Notes: generated by a model not told the origin, from the letters alone. A stretch of DNA of 64,000 nt from Pictodentalium vernedei (GCA_031216915.1 CM062289.1:449258866-449322865), one strand, 5' to 3'; shown: positions 53,419 to 63,329, counted from the stretch's first letter. Numbers and translations: made by a program.

Positions 53419-53442
53419 TTTAGAGCAAAGGTCAAAACTTAA

Positions 53443-53675
53443 CCCTTTAAAAATGTAGTGGTATCTTCCACGCCAGTTCAATGACAGCAATCAGAAGAGT
53501 CCATATTCATTATTTTGAGGTAGACCAATCAATATTTTCAACGTGCAGCCTCGGGGCTGCACGTTGAAAATATTAATTGGTCTACCCCACATATTTACTG
53601 AACGACCATCCTATTTAATGACGTTATGACGTATCATGTTCCTGGCCGGAAAATCGGCCGCTAGGGTTTAAAGGA
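53443..53675. mobile_element. TTAA/CCCTTT palindromic MITE (type III)
   Basis: TTAA at 53439-53442 and 53676-53679; ends CCCTTTAAAAATG and CTAGGGTTTAAAGGA; 233 bp. The central hairpin (about 53518-53583) has arms GGTAGACCAATCAATATT, TTCAACGTGCAGCC. The ends resemble family P but the interior is unrelated. Confidence 0.82.
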
Positions 53676-53921
53676 TTAATAACTCAAAATACTCCTAGCG
53701 AACAATCCAGTAGGCAACTGTTTTTATCAATTAATCGTTTTTTACCGTGCCATCATCACGGCCTGACAAACGCATGTGAGTATTTAATGGGTCGCGACGC
53801 CGTGGGCGTTGCCAATAAATTCTTTGTTTTACGTCAATCCTTAGTTGCGATAGACAGGCGCAACACGCACTTATTAATATGAAATAGGTGCTACCTAAAG
53901 TGCGAACGTAGTTACAACTTA

Positions 53922-54178
53922 CAGTACGTATAGAGTGTATTATCACTAAATCACCCGCAGAGTGGAGATTCCACCCAAGCAATAATTGCAAATTTGTTGC
54001 AAAGCATAACAAGCACAAGCAAAGTTCCAGCCAATGAATCCCTGGGTTACACTCGAAGGGCCATTGGCTGAAGCACTGCTTGCGTTTTTTGCCCGTGTGT
54101 GCAGAATTTGAAAGTAATACTTTGGGTGATAACGCCACCCCACGTGTCATTTTGTTACAATCCACTCTCCACGTACTG
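53922..54178. mobile_element. Tc1/mariner-like foldback MITE (family M), copy 3
   Basis: TA at 53920-53921 and 54179-54180; ends CAGTACGTATAGAGTG and CACTCTCCACGTACTG; 257 bp, the same length as the copy at 44961. The central palindrome is worn (CCAATGAATCCCTGGG..CGAAGGGCCATTGG). Confidence 0.87.
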
Positions 54179-54180
54179 TA

Positions 54181-54472
54181 TTTTGTAAATTTGAATAAAA
54201 AATATACAGAGGATGTCATTGGGTGTGTGTAATTCCGTACCCATCACCAAAATTATTTCGTATCCAAGTGATTTCGTACCCAAAACCATTCTGAACACTT
54301 CAGAAAAAAGTAAATTTGTGCCCAAACAATAATAATGGAATGTTCATGGCAATATTCATAGCAGTTTATTTGCCAGGGGTATAATTTGAAAAAATAGGTA
54401 TTGAATTTAACATTTATAAGCAAAACTGATCACAACATAGCATTAAGTAATGAATCCACCGCCTTTAGAATT
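54181..54472. other. No gene; TTTCGTACCCAA-like motifs
   Basis: AATTCCGTACCCATC, ATTTCGTATCCAAG and ATTTCGTACCCAAA occur within 54226-54285, a degenerate ~28-bp repeat. Confidence 0.5.
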
Positions 54473-54548
54473 AATTATTTATTTATTGGTTTTTAATGTC
54501 ACATACTTATGCACAATAGGTAATCGTGACCGTGACAGTTTTACGGGG
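54473..54548 (-). mobile_element. 5'-truncated SINE (tail type 1)
   Basis: On the minus strand: CCGTAAAACTGTCACGGTCA, GATTACCTATTGTGCATAAG, TATGTGACATTAAAAACC, (AATA)n. Only the last ~75 bp remain. Confidence 0.8.
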
Positions 54549-54799
54549 TCTAAGTCGGTCAGAGCGGGAAAATAAAATCTAGACTCTTTTATATTGAACT
54601 GATGGGTCTCCTATTTCATGAGGTGACAAAATATAATTCAATTAAATTTTTTATTTAATAAATATGCACATTCATTCATTTTGGTTTCATTTTGTACTAT
54701 TATTCATTGTTCAAACTAACAACTATTTGTTTTGTAATGTCATGCACAACTCAGGCTGCACAGTGGGGAAAATAATGTTAAATACTTGTGACTGATACT

Positions 54800-55045
54800 T
54801 CCAAAAGGCCACTCTCTCAAAGCTGGCAACCTTTCTTTCAGCTGGCTGGACTGTCCATGCGTACCAGAGCAGTGTGCTCACTGTGCTGCTTGGAACATGT
54901 AACACCCATTCCATGAGAAAGTTTGATAGCTTTGAGAAGCAGTACAGAATCCGAAAGAGGCTGCTGACTGGAATTGACAATAAATCCTTGAGTGAAAAAG
55001 ACAACAGAAGAATGAAATGGTGCATCAGTCGGGAAAGTACTTGAT
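54800..55045 (+). CDS. Protein-like open segment, possible exon or gene relic
   Basis: A plus-strand frame without stops runs from just after a TGA near 54800 to TGA at about 55043 (about 80 codons). It has Lys/Arg-rich text around the ATG at 54913 (MRKFDSFEKQYRIRKRLL) and a Trp-Cys near its end. Codon choice looks coding-like and less AT-skewed than its surroundings. I do not recognise a family and see no convincing splice sites or start. It could also be transposon-derived. The minus strand is also open here. Confidence 0.2.
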
Positions 55046-55342
55046 TCCTACTCCTATGTTCTAAATGATCATATCTGTAGTACTGATATTTTTTTGTATT
55101 TTCTATTCCATATTATTCTGATTTGATCCCCTATTTTTATTCATTTCACCAGGCTGGACTGCAGTCTAATTCTCATAATGCACTGTTTTGTGTATTATGA
55201 AGTCAGTTTGTAACTTCAGTATAATATTCCACCCTGTACTATTAGTCCTCACCGTGCTATTATATGGATGACAGTCACAGGAGTATACCCCCCTATCATA
55301 TTCCCAATAAAGCTGACACAAGAAACATGATGACATTGGTCA

Positions 55343-55606
55343 ATGGATGAATATGCATATAGAATTAGAATATGGAATACAGAACGCTCTCACCAGTCAC
55401 CACATTTCTCAACAACCCCCAGCCCCCACCCACAACCACACTGCCAACACACCACCAATTTCACTATGACCCATCCATGCAATGAAAAGGAGAACTACAG
55501 TTTGATGCTAATAGAATTCCTCAACACCTGTATGGTGAGCAAGACCCTACTGAATCAGACCGAAAAGTCTGTCCAGGCCGAAGGCTTATTTAAGAGACTT
55601 TACTGA
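55343..55606 (+). CDS. ORF of 87 codons, unassigned
   Basis: Starts ATGGATGAATATGC and ends TTTACTGA. A Pro/His/Thr-rich stretch (residues 15-40) is followed by a more ordinary amphipathic segment ending AEGLFKRLY. Reading past the stop gives more protein-like text (ELEKRYILERADHH) with further stops, so this may be a decayed coding region. No family recognised. It lies between two other protein-like segments on the same strand. Confidence 0.2.
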   Translation: MDEYAYRIRIWNTERSHQSPHFSTTPSPHPQPHCQHTTNFTMTHPCNEKENYSLMLIEFLNTCMVSKTLLNQTEKSVQAEGLFKRLY

Positions 55607-55801
55607 GGTAGGAATTGGAGAAGCTTGGAGTTGGAGAAGAGATACATCCTGGAGAGAGCAGATCACCATTAAATCACAAACCTTTACAACAATTATTGTG
55701 CACACTTTTAGAGAACAGAACTCACAAAACAATAAAAGTTACAACACAAATCCCTGGGGTGCAATCCGTCTATGAGTTGAACAGGTTCTTATACAGTAGT
55801 T

Positions 55802-56155
55802 GGGGGCGCGGTGGCGTTGCAGTAACCGATTTTCATCAAGATCACCGAAGTTAAGCAACGTCGAGCCCGGTTTGTCCTCGGATGGGTGACCGTCTGAGCG
55901 ATCAATTCGGACTCCCGCGTTGTGTCCTTGGGAAAGGCACTTAACCCCGATTGTCCACATGGGGGCACGATGACGCCATGTACTAAGGCGTACTGCACGT
56001 TGATGGTGCGCATGTCTTCAACCAGTCTAACTCTGCGTGTGCTGCATTGCGGAGTTACGAGGCTGGGGAGATGGCAGCTGCTCATCGTTGCTCGGTGGTT
56101 CTCTGATTATCCATTATGCATAAGTATGTGACCTTAAACAACAATAAATAAATAA
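55802..56155 (+). mobile_element. 5S rRNA-derived SINE (SINE3-like) with the common SINE body
   Basis: Perfect 13-bp target duplications TTATACAGTAGTT (55789-55801 and 56156-56168). Positions about 55820-55900 match 5S rRNA: GATCACCGAAGTTAAGCAAC, GAGCCCGGTTTGTCC, GGATGGGTGACCGTCTGAG, including the internal A-box and C-box regions of the pol III type 1 promoter. From TTGTGTCCTTGGGAAAG on, the element has the same body and tail type 1 as the tRNA-headed SINEs, with a deletion before the tail. It is not a 5S gene: the first ~20 and last ~30 bases of 5S are missing. Confidence 0.92.
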
Positions 56156-56168
56156 TTATACAGTAGTT

Positions 56169-57907
56169 TCTAAAAAAATATAGTATCCTGCAAAAAACTT
56201 GATAAATTCAGAGTGGTATGCTGTGATTTCACCCCTGAAGGGACTTGCTTAGGAGGATTTAGACCCAAGTCATAAGAAAATAATCCAGCAGCATCACAGC
56301 CCTGTGATTTTCTACTTCCGACATCAATAAATACAATTTGGCAAAAGTTTTGTTGCCCATCATAACATTCTTTTCAAATAAATTTGTTATGGTCCTTCAA
56401 AATTACAATTTCCACCCCCCCCCCCCCCCCCCCCCCCCCCAGCCATCACCACGGCCAATATGTTCTAACTAGTGTTCACAGTAATTACTATTCACCAAAA
56501 AATCTAGTTACTTGCCACGACTCTGTATATTTTTATGGTCTTGTTGTGAAATTCTAGTTTATTCACTGTGCCCCGAACCCACCATCCACACAGAGGTTTT
56601 CTAGCAGTACCCTAAGAAAGTACAATTAACAATTTGATGAATTCTGCGTGCATGCTGTTACCCCTTTCAAATATTTCTTCATGGTCTTGAAAGCGTGAAT
56701 TTCTGATTGCATCTTTTCTTTTTGTGTTTGAAAATTTCCTAATTATGGTGAATTCTTAGCAGCAAGAAAAGATTGTTTTCCCAATTTTTTTTGCGAAGAT
56801 TTCTGACTTTTTATCACTTTTAAATTTCATAACTCAGCAATCTGTGATGGGATTTGGGTGGTGGCATTAATTAAAATACCCACACTCTGCCTCCATATCA
56901 CTTCTTGTATTTTCAAGTAGGCCTACATGTAGTTCAAGCAGGTTGAAATTTTCTGAAAGGTGGGGTGGGGGTGGGGTGGGGTGGGGGGGGGGAGGGGTGC
57001 AACAAATACACTCACCCATTCAACCTCAACACTTCAGGTTCTAAGTAGGTTGGAAAGGGTCTTTTTGGGGGGATGTGGGGGGGGGGGGGGCATCAATCAC
57101 CCCTTATCGAACCCAAATCTGTGGTTGTATTTTTAACTTGCAAGTTGGTTAGAACATTATGTAGCTTAATTTTATGTAGCCCTTTCTGCAAATTTGATCA
57201 ACACATTGTCTTTCCATCACAGGTTTTCTTGATACCGACTGATCGCTACAGTGACGGTGCCAAGATTTCAATATATTTTTTTTTGGAGGGGGGAGGGGCT
57301 TAGGTAAGCTATGGGGGACTTTTGGGGGTGGGGGTCCAAGGTCAAGATGCCGAAGGAATCTCCCAAATGCCACAGGCCTTATAGCTGGCGGTGGGAACGG
57401 GATCTCCCCCTCGCGTGTGTGGGGATATGGAGTTCTCCCCATGAAAGATTTCTATATTTGGAGGCCCTGGGAGTGGGAGCGATATCTGAACATTTCTACA
57501 ACACCCGACATGACGTGTATTGTTGTGTGTCGTTGGCGGTGTGAAATTGGGTGGGAAAACCACGGTCAGATAGAAATTTGAAGTTTGATTGGGGGGGGGG
57601 GGGGTGGGGGGAGGGACAGCTATCCCCCTCCAGTGGCACCGCCACTGGATTGTTAAACGTCAGATAGAAAATGAATTCAGTATCAGTGAGTGTAAGTAAA
57701 ATTGTTTGGTATTAAATTTATGGAATTAGGAATTCCGACGATTTAATTTGTAATTGTAGTCCGATTTAGCTGGTCGCCTTAAATTGCAAATGCATTTGGA
57801 ATTGGATTTGGAGACTGACAGACTGACTGTTTGATCAGACTCGGTCACTGATCAAACACGACAGTAGTTCACCTTCTGATCTTCCTTATCTTTCGAAGAA
57901 ATCAGTC
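56169..57907. other. No gene; several long poly-C and poly-G tracts
   Basis: C24 at about 56417-56440, G-rich runs at 56960-57000, 57065-57090, 57285-57340 and 57583-57615. CAGTGGCACCGCCACTGG (57631-57648) is a short palindrome. Frames through the G/C runs encode Gly/Pro repeats and are not credible genes. Confidence 0.6.
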
Positions 57908-58246
57908 ATGAACTATTTACTGAATGATTTTATATTCAAAAACAAAATGTATCAACAGACAACACTGCGTGTACACGTATTGATAATTGTCTCTTGCAAG
58001 TTGCAATCACAGCCCGAAGACGGCAAACCGTCTTTTCAGGCCAAAATTGGTATACAACGTTACAAGAAGCACCGCGTGACGCAAAAGTGGGTCAATCCGA
58101 AAGAAGCAACAATTTTCTGTGGAGTTTCCACTGCGGTGGAGGTGCTTGGGTGTAAGTTTCTGTACACTGTATCACTTCAAAATCTCAAAAATGAAAAGTT
58201 CGTGTTCGAAATATCATTACCAGATACCGGTACCGTAACTTCTTGA
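57908..58246 (+). CDS. ORF of 112 codons, unassigned
   Basis: ATG at 57908 lies in a reasonable context (ATCAGTCATGA). The product is Lys-rich, with a short hydrophobic patch near residues 20-32 and no motif I can name. Stop at 58246. It could be chance at this length. A minus-strand frame of 133 codons begins just beyond (58253-58654) with equally little support. Confidence 0.15.
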   Translation: MNYLLNDFIFKNKMYQQTTLRVHVLIIVSCKLQSQPEDGKPSFQAKIGIQRYKKHRVTQKWVNPKEATIFCGVSTAVEVLGCKFLYTVSLQNLKNEKFVFEISLPDTGTVTS

Positions 58247-58249
58247 TAA

Positions 58250-59029
58250 ATATTAAAGTGGAAAAAATCGTTCAAAAAATTTTATTGCGTCAGAAAAAAG
58301 GGGAAAAAATACGATCCGAACAGTACAATGCATTGCAATGAAGAGCAAAGTCTCAGGAATCCCATTGTGTCCCTCTTTTAATTGTATATTACGTATCTTC
58401 CAGAGGAAATCGTCATAAGAGGGGTAAACCTTTTGTTTACAAAAAAGAGCGTCAGAAATGAGAAATGCGAGAAAACATCGACTCGTCGTTTTTAAACGTC
58501 TCGCGAAAGGAAAATACTTAAAATTATAGAATTTCTTGCAGACACACCTGTTCTTAGATATTTTATTAACAAGCGTGCGACTTTGTGGCCAACAATTTTG
58601 ATTTTTTTGTACAAGCAATTGAAGTTTAAAAAATGAACGACAAATGCAGCGCAACTTACGTTTCTTTTGTGTTGTTGTGGTTTCGATTTTTGACTGAACC
58701 TGCCAGATGACGCCATATCCGATATCTATGGGTGATGCTATTCCTGCACGTTCACCTGTTCCTTTTTCAGAAATCTAATTCGATTTCTACCAATGAAAAC
58801 AATACAATTTGATCAACTTCGACTCCTATTTTTCGTACATGGTGTTAACTTCCGGACACAGATTTTTGGATTGCATGGTTATATATTTTTCTGAAATATT
58901 CTAAATTTCGATCTTATATTTTCACACATACACACACGTTACCATTATGCTCTCTTCGTTCGCGGCCTTCGGCCGCTCACTACGTTCGCTATTAACTATT
59001 AAATATCTGTAGACAAGTATCCATACTCA
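58250..59029. other. No gene recognised
   Basis: One 133-codon minus-strand frame without recognisable features. GCGGCCTTCGGCCGC (58961-58975) is a short palindrome. Confidence 0.4.
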
Positions 59030-59220
59030 TTTTGTGTCGGCTGTTCCACCAATTGAGCAAGAAGAAGCGAGAAGTTTGAACTTGCCCAACGTGCATGCTC
59101 CCTCCCTTAGACTGAGTACCATCCTTATCCTTGGAATGATCTTGACAAACAGCAGAAGAACTATTTCCAGAAATGGGCCAGATACTGGCCATTTATTCAA
59201 CGTATCACAGATATGAGAAT
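59030..59220 (+). pseudogene. Protein-like segment with a probable frameshift
   Basis: One frame reads PPIEQEEARSLNLPNVHAPS up to about 59115. The next frame then reads EYHPYPWNDLDKQQKNYFQK and continues WARYWPFIQRIT to a TAA at about 59226. The aromatic-rich second part looks like real protein, but neither frame is open throughout. The family is unknown to me. It could be an exon pair or a decayed gene. Confidence 0.25.
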
Positions 59221-59276
59221 TACATAATTTGATTATTTTGTTTACAGAATTGTTGATTACATAATAATTAAGATAT

Positions 59277-59579
59277 GTGTTTATAATTATCCGAAAACAA
59301 ATCGATCATGACCCTGCTACCAGTGGCAGAGGTGGGAGAATAAACGCCGACCCCAATGCAGAACAGCAGACAATGAATGGGCTGCGATCGCAAGATGTAT
59401 GGGTGGGGAAAAAACAGCAATATTACATAGTGCATTTAACAGTAAGAGCATTCACACAAATCCTGCTGATGTCCATGGGAACTGAAAAATATGTGAAGTT
59501 GAGAACATATGATTCTCAAATCCAGGCTAGACCCTCTTGGCCAGTTGTTGACAGCATTGAGCCATGTGTTTTAAATTAA
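59277..59579 (+). CDS. ORF of about 100 codons, unassigned
   Basis: Stop-free to TAA at 59579, with fairly even codon choice. Contents: a Gly/Arg patch (SGRGGRI), then VWVGKKQQYYIVHL and VKLRTYDSQIQ. The apparent start is not an ATG in good context; the first internal ATG is at 59371. It might continue the relic at 59030-59220. No family recognised. Confidence 0.22.
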   Translation: MFIIIRKQIDHDPATSGRGGRINADPNAEQQTMNGLRSQDVWVGKKQQYYIVHLTVRAFTQILLMSMGTEKYVKLRTYDSQIQARPSWPVVDSIEPCVLN

Positions 59580-59840
59580 ATGAGAAAACTACAATCTCTA
59601 ATCAGTGTCTTGAGTCACTCTTGACCTTAGTATGACCTTATTCTAACTGTAGAACCCTCAGTCCATACAAACATTTTCATGCCAGTTAACACTATAAACA
59701 TGAATTTTTAACCCATCAACAATCAATTGCTGGGCCAGCGCACACAAAGCAGTTTTCCTGTTTTTGACAGTAAAACAACTTATCTAATTTGTAAAATAAT
59801 CTCGATAAACAGATACGACATGCGTTGGTTATTAATTATA

Positions 59841-60587
59841 GGGTATGTTTCAGTGTGCTATTCCGATTTACTTGGTTTATTGTGAGCATGCGTAGACACA
59901 CAGAATAAAAACCAGATTGTTTCATCGAGCAGTTTATATTCTGGTTTATCATTCTGGATTAAACCATCTAAACCTCCTTGGGTGCAGGGTTATCTGGTTT
60001 ATCATTCTATTCTGGACATGCGCAGAGGAACGCACGTAAAAGTTTTAGACCTCGCACAGCAACATCAAAAACATATTCTGATTTCGAGTGTCGAAAAAAA
60101 AAAATAAACAGTGCAAGGTTTATGAAAAATGCTATAATTAAAGAGAGAGAAACTATAAAATAGTTAATAAATAACGTTTATTTAGACCATAAAAGCGGCT
60201 TTTCAAAAATATTCGATTCTCAACTGAAAGGGTGTTTTTCTCAGAAAAATTGTACAACTTTCAGAAGATCTTTTTTGGCCATTTTATTTCCATGACAGCA
60301 GTAACGCAATTTCTGACACCATCACTGGAAAGTTTCTAACGAGGGCCTTTTTAATGATGGTTTTCTAAGACTGTCTAAAAATGAAAGCACAGATGGTTCC
60401 CACACTTTGGATATTCCCCTCCTAACAATGCGTTCATGCTTCGCGTTTCTTAGCGACATCAAGCAGGAGTTTACATGGAAAAGTATTCGCATTAAACGTA
60501 CCGTTCAGTTGGGTTTATTAAACCACAGTTTAGGTTTACGTGGAATAGTAAACCAAGTAAACCGGAATAGTTCACTGAAACGTACCC
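59841..60587. mobile_element. 747-bp TIR element with about 41-bp inverted ends
   Basis: GGGTATGTTTCAGTG..CTATTCCG.TTTACTTGGTTTA (left) is inverted at the right as TAAACCAAGTAAACCGGAAT..CACTGAAACGTACCC. The flanks ATTATA (left) and ATTGTA (right) are a possible 6-bp duplication with one change. Subterminal TCTGGTTTATCATTCT occurs twice. Superfamily undetermined; the GGGTRYGTTTC end resembles PIF/Harbinger-like termini. No transposase. Confidence 0.75.
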
Positions 60588-61391
60588 ATTGTAAGTTGTA
60601 ACCCGTAATTTGATTGGCTGAGAGTCAGTCAGCTCCGTGCTCTAATCTCAAGTAAATTCACCCTTACCGTGCTCTAATTACCGAAGCGGTTCAATTAAAA
60701 CACGTCTGTATCCACGATACGCGCGAGCAATAGAGCTAACCCACTCCCACCACGGACTGAACACACTTCGAAGTTGTTTTATATGACAACGGTAATTAGC
60801 GAAGGTGCTTTGAAGTTCTCCTCCGGTAATTGTGAAGCAGACGAAGAAATCACCCACCTTCTTGATTATGTTTCACGTATTCTGAATGACCTTTCGAAAT
60901 ATAAGTTTCTTTCCAGAGTGGAATTTTGTCTCATTACTTGTAGAATGTCACAAACACAACTGTAAACAGTTTGAGCTGGCTTTTGAAGTAAAACTTCGCA
61001 CTGTAGTGTAGGTCGACTGCCGTAACTTAAAAATGCAGTGTTTTAGACAGCGATTTTGGCCTCGTTTGTGATGTGTATCACGTGTAAAAACACAATCGGT
61101 GAAAGATTCATTCAATTTGACAGCAAAAACTGCGATATTCTGATCAACAAATGGAACAACAGATTTTAAATTTGAAAACTACTTCTCGTTTCTTCTGTTA
61201 CTTAATTTTGTCACACCTCTCCCTTCTCTCTTATGACCTCTTACGTCACCCGAGTCACGAATCGAAAACACCATGTAAATTCGATCATAGCAAATAGACC
61301 GAGATCGAAAATGTCATTTTCTGATTGTTTTTCTTTAAATAAAACGGATTTGGAGAATGTTTTCCCTTCTAACATTGATAGGAATTACAAT
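60588..61391. other. No gene seen
   Basis: Short frames at 60774-60965 and 61233-61418 lack known motifs. Confidence 0.45.
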
Positions 61392-61539
61392 GGAGATAAA
61401 AGTCTCTTGTTTCGTTAGTCATTCGGGAATTTGACTATGAAAATCCATTTGTTAACACGCTCCTTCGGGGCTCGTTAACAAATGGTTTTCCATAGTCAAG
61501 TTCCCGAATGTCCAACTCGAACAAGAGACGTTTATCTCC
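61392..61539. repeat. Foldback element, about 148 bp
   Basis: GGAGATAAAAGTCTCTTGTT..CATTCGGGAA..TTGACTATG pairs with CATAGTCAAGTTCCCGAATG..AACAAGAGACGTTTATCTCC. The loop is CACGCTCCTTCGGGGCTCG. Confidence 0.85.
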
Positions 61540-61842
61540 TTATTAATCATCGTTTGGCAAGTATCCATGTTCCTCGTATACTTTCTAAAATAACCTTGTG
61601 TTCCAAATACACCATTTTTTCCAACTTAGGAATAAGAACAGAAATATAAATTTGTATAAAATTCTTCTTCTACCTTAGTCCAAATCTGGACCATAAGACC
61701 GCAAAATACGCTTTGGCATGGTACATGCACGTCCATTGGAAGTACTACACCAACAGATATTATACTGCCTTTCTCAGACCACACTTTTCTGTATAACAAA
61801 ATTAAGCAACGAGAAAAAATGATCAACATAACATAACATAAC
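61540..61842. other. No gene seen
   Basis: Nothing recognised. Confidence 0.45.
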
Positions 61843-62050
61843 ATAACATAATTTTATTCATTGATTGAATATATACACCGTGGGCAACATGCCCATTGGT
61901 GGAAACAAAACATTGACATGATATAAATTGTTGCACATGGCGTCTTATAAGACAATAAGAAAGGTAGTAAACTGAACCAGTACAATGCATCCCATCCAAT
62001 TTGGTATCCCTCAAATGAAACATCTCCGCCACCCGAACACAAGGGCGCAT
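61843..62050 (-). mobile_element. Probable LINE 3' end with (TTATG)n tail
   Basis: On the minus strand the sequence runs CCACCAATGGGCATGTTGCC, TATATTCAATCAATGAATAA, then ATTATG followed by four or five TTATG units. A short pentanucleotide terminal repeat right after an AATAAA-like signal is typical of non-LTR retrotransposons. Open frames upstream are short and undiagnostic. Confidence 0.45.
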
Positions 62051-62119
62051 TTGCCGTGCACTGTTTAGATCACATAGCCAGCTACTTTAGATTTCTAGAA
62101 GATCTCCAAGAGGTGGCGT

Positions 62120-62205
62120 TACAATGTACACATGCATGTACATGCATACATATACATACATATATATACATGCATGTACACACATACATACATATACATC
62201 ATCTA
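62120..62205. repeat. ACATGC/ATACAT simple-sequence tract
   Basis: Alternating ACATGCATGTACATGCAT and ACATATACATACAT runs. Confidence 0.85.
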
Positions 62206-62407
62206 CTTAATACTTTTCGTTACACACACATACCGGTTTGTGCTTGTCCCGTAGAGTACTTTCGTCTTACCCCGAAAGTCAGTTTGAAATCAACTGATTT
62301 CACTTGTGCACAATTGTCATTTTCGAAGTGGCTGCAGAAGGATAATTTCCTATTTCTAAGAAAAACAAAAGAATAACAATCATACACAAATAATACTAGT
62401 TACTTAA

Positions 62408-62613
62408 CCCTGTACACAACGAATCGGCCGCATCCGCCCGTCTAATATGCAAATTCAGCAGTGGAAAAAAATATCATTTTTCAACAAAACCATATCGCCG
62501 ATCTCGTTCCAAAGAGGGGTCACTTGATATGGTTTTGTTGAAATGTTTGAAAAAATTTAAAAAATGGTATTTAAAAATAATAAATTTTGATATCGTCTGC
62601 GTTGGGTAAAGGG
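62408..62613 (+). mobile_element. piggyBac-like MITE (type II), one palindrome arm deleted
   Basis: TTAA at 62404-62407 and 62614-62617; ends CCCTGTACACAACG and CGTTGGGTAAAGGG; 206 bp. The left arm of the central palindrome is missing (CCATATCGCCGATCTCGTTC), leaving only the right arm GTTCCAAAGAGGGGTC. Confidence 0.9.
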
Positions 62614-62711
62614 TTAAGATATCTAATATAGTTGCCGAGAAGGTTGGAACATTTTCGTAATCGAATAACAGTATGAAGTAACCGGACAATAACCGGTTAC
62701 CCGCTTATATT

Positions 62712-63329
62712 TAGTGTTCAACCGATGATCGGAACCGGCCACCACAATCGGCCGATTGTAGGCAATCGGATGACAACGGCAACGGCTCCTGGAACATCGG
62801 TTCAACCGATTGTTGCCAAGCATTTTGCAATGATTCATTAATCGCATTTTACTATCTTGTTCAGCTGCTAATGTAAAATGATGCCAATGATACCATTCAA
62901 TAAAGTTGAGAAAGAACCACAGTGTGTATGCTTAATCTCTCCAGCCGCCCCTTTTACGGGATACACAAGTTAAACGACAAGTGAAGCTCACAATTGAACG
63001 TACTTGCGGCAATCGCCAGTTCCTACCAGGAAAGTGAAGATTGTACTCCATTGACTCAGGTCGCAGTAAAATTACCAGTCGCGCACACTTGGGCGGTAAA
63101 CGTGGCTCTGTGAGAGCCACGTTTACCGCCCAAGTGTGCGCGACTGGTAATTTTACTACGACTCCAGTCAATAAAGAAAAAATGTTTAGTTTAATGTAGT
63201 TCTTTCGAGCCTCGACTTGTCTAGTAGTGCATGGTATTACAATCGGGATCGGCATCAGAATCGGCCGATTGTGAGCTCAAATAACCGGTAATCGGTCTGT
63301 GACCATTTTTGGTAATCAATTAAACACTA
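62712..63329. mobile_element. hAT-like TIR element with perfect 8-bp target duplication
   Basis: CTTATATT occurs directly outside both ends (62704-62711 and 63330-63337). The ends TAGTGTTCAACCGAT and ATCAATTAAACACTA are inverted repeats with three differences, followed by ATCGG/CCGAT-rich text (AATCGGCCGATTGT on both sides). An 8-bp duplication with TA-G/CACTA ends is the hAT pattern. There is no transposase. It encloses the palindrome 63051-63171. Confidence 0.85.
63051..63171. repeat. Near-perfect 121-bp palindrome
   Basis: TTGACTCAGGTCGCAGTAAA..GTGGCTC folds on GAGCCAC..TTTACTACGACTCCAGTCAA with a 2-4 base loop. Between 63070 and 63157 the arms are fully complementary. It sits near the middle of the hAT-like element. 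Confidence 0.92.

Noticed and set aside
55820..55900. 5S rRNA gene
   Set aside because: Only an internal 5S portion is present and it continues directly into a SINE body with an AATA tail and target duplications.
58253..58654. 133-codon minus-strand frame as a gene
   Set aside because: Composition is Phe/Lys/Cys-rich as expected from AT-rich noncoding DNA; no motif.
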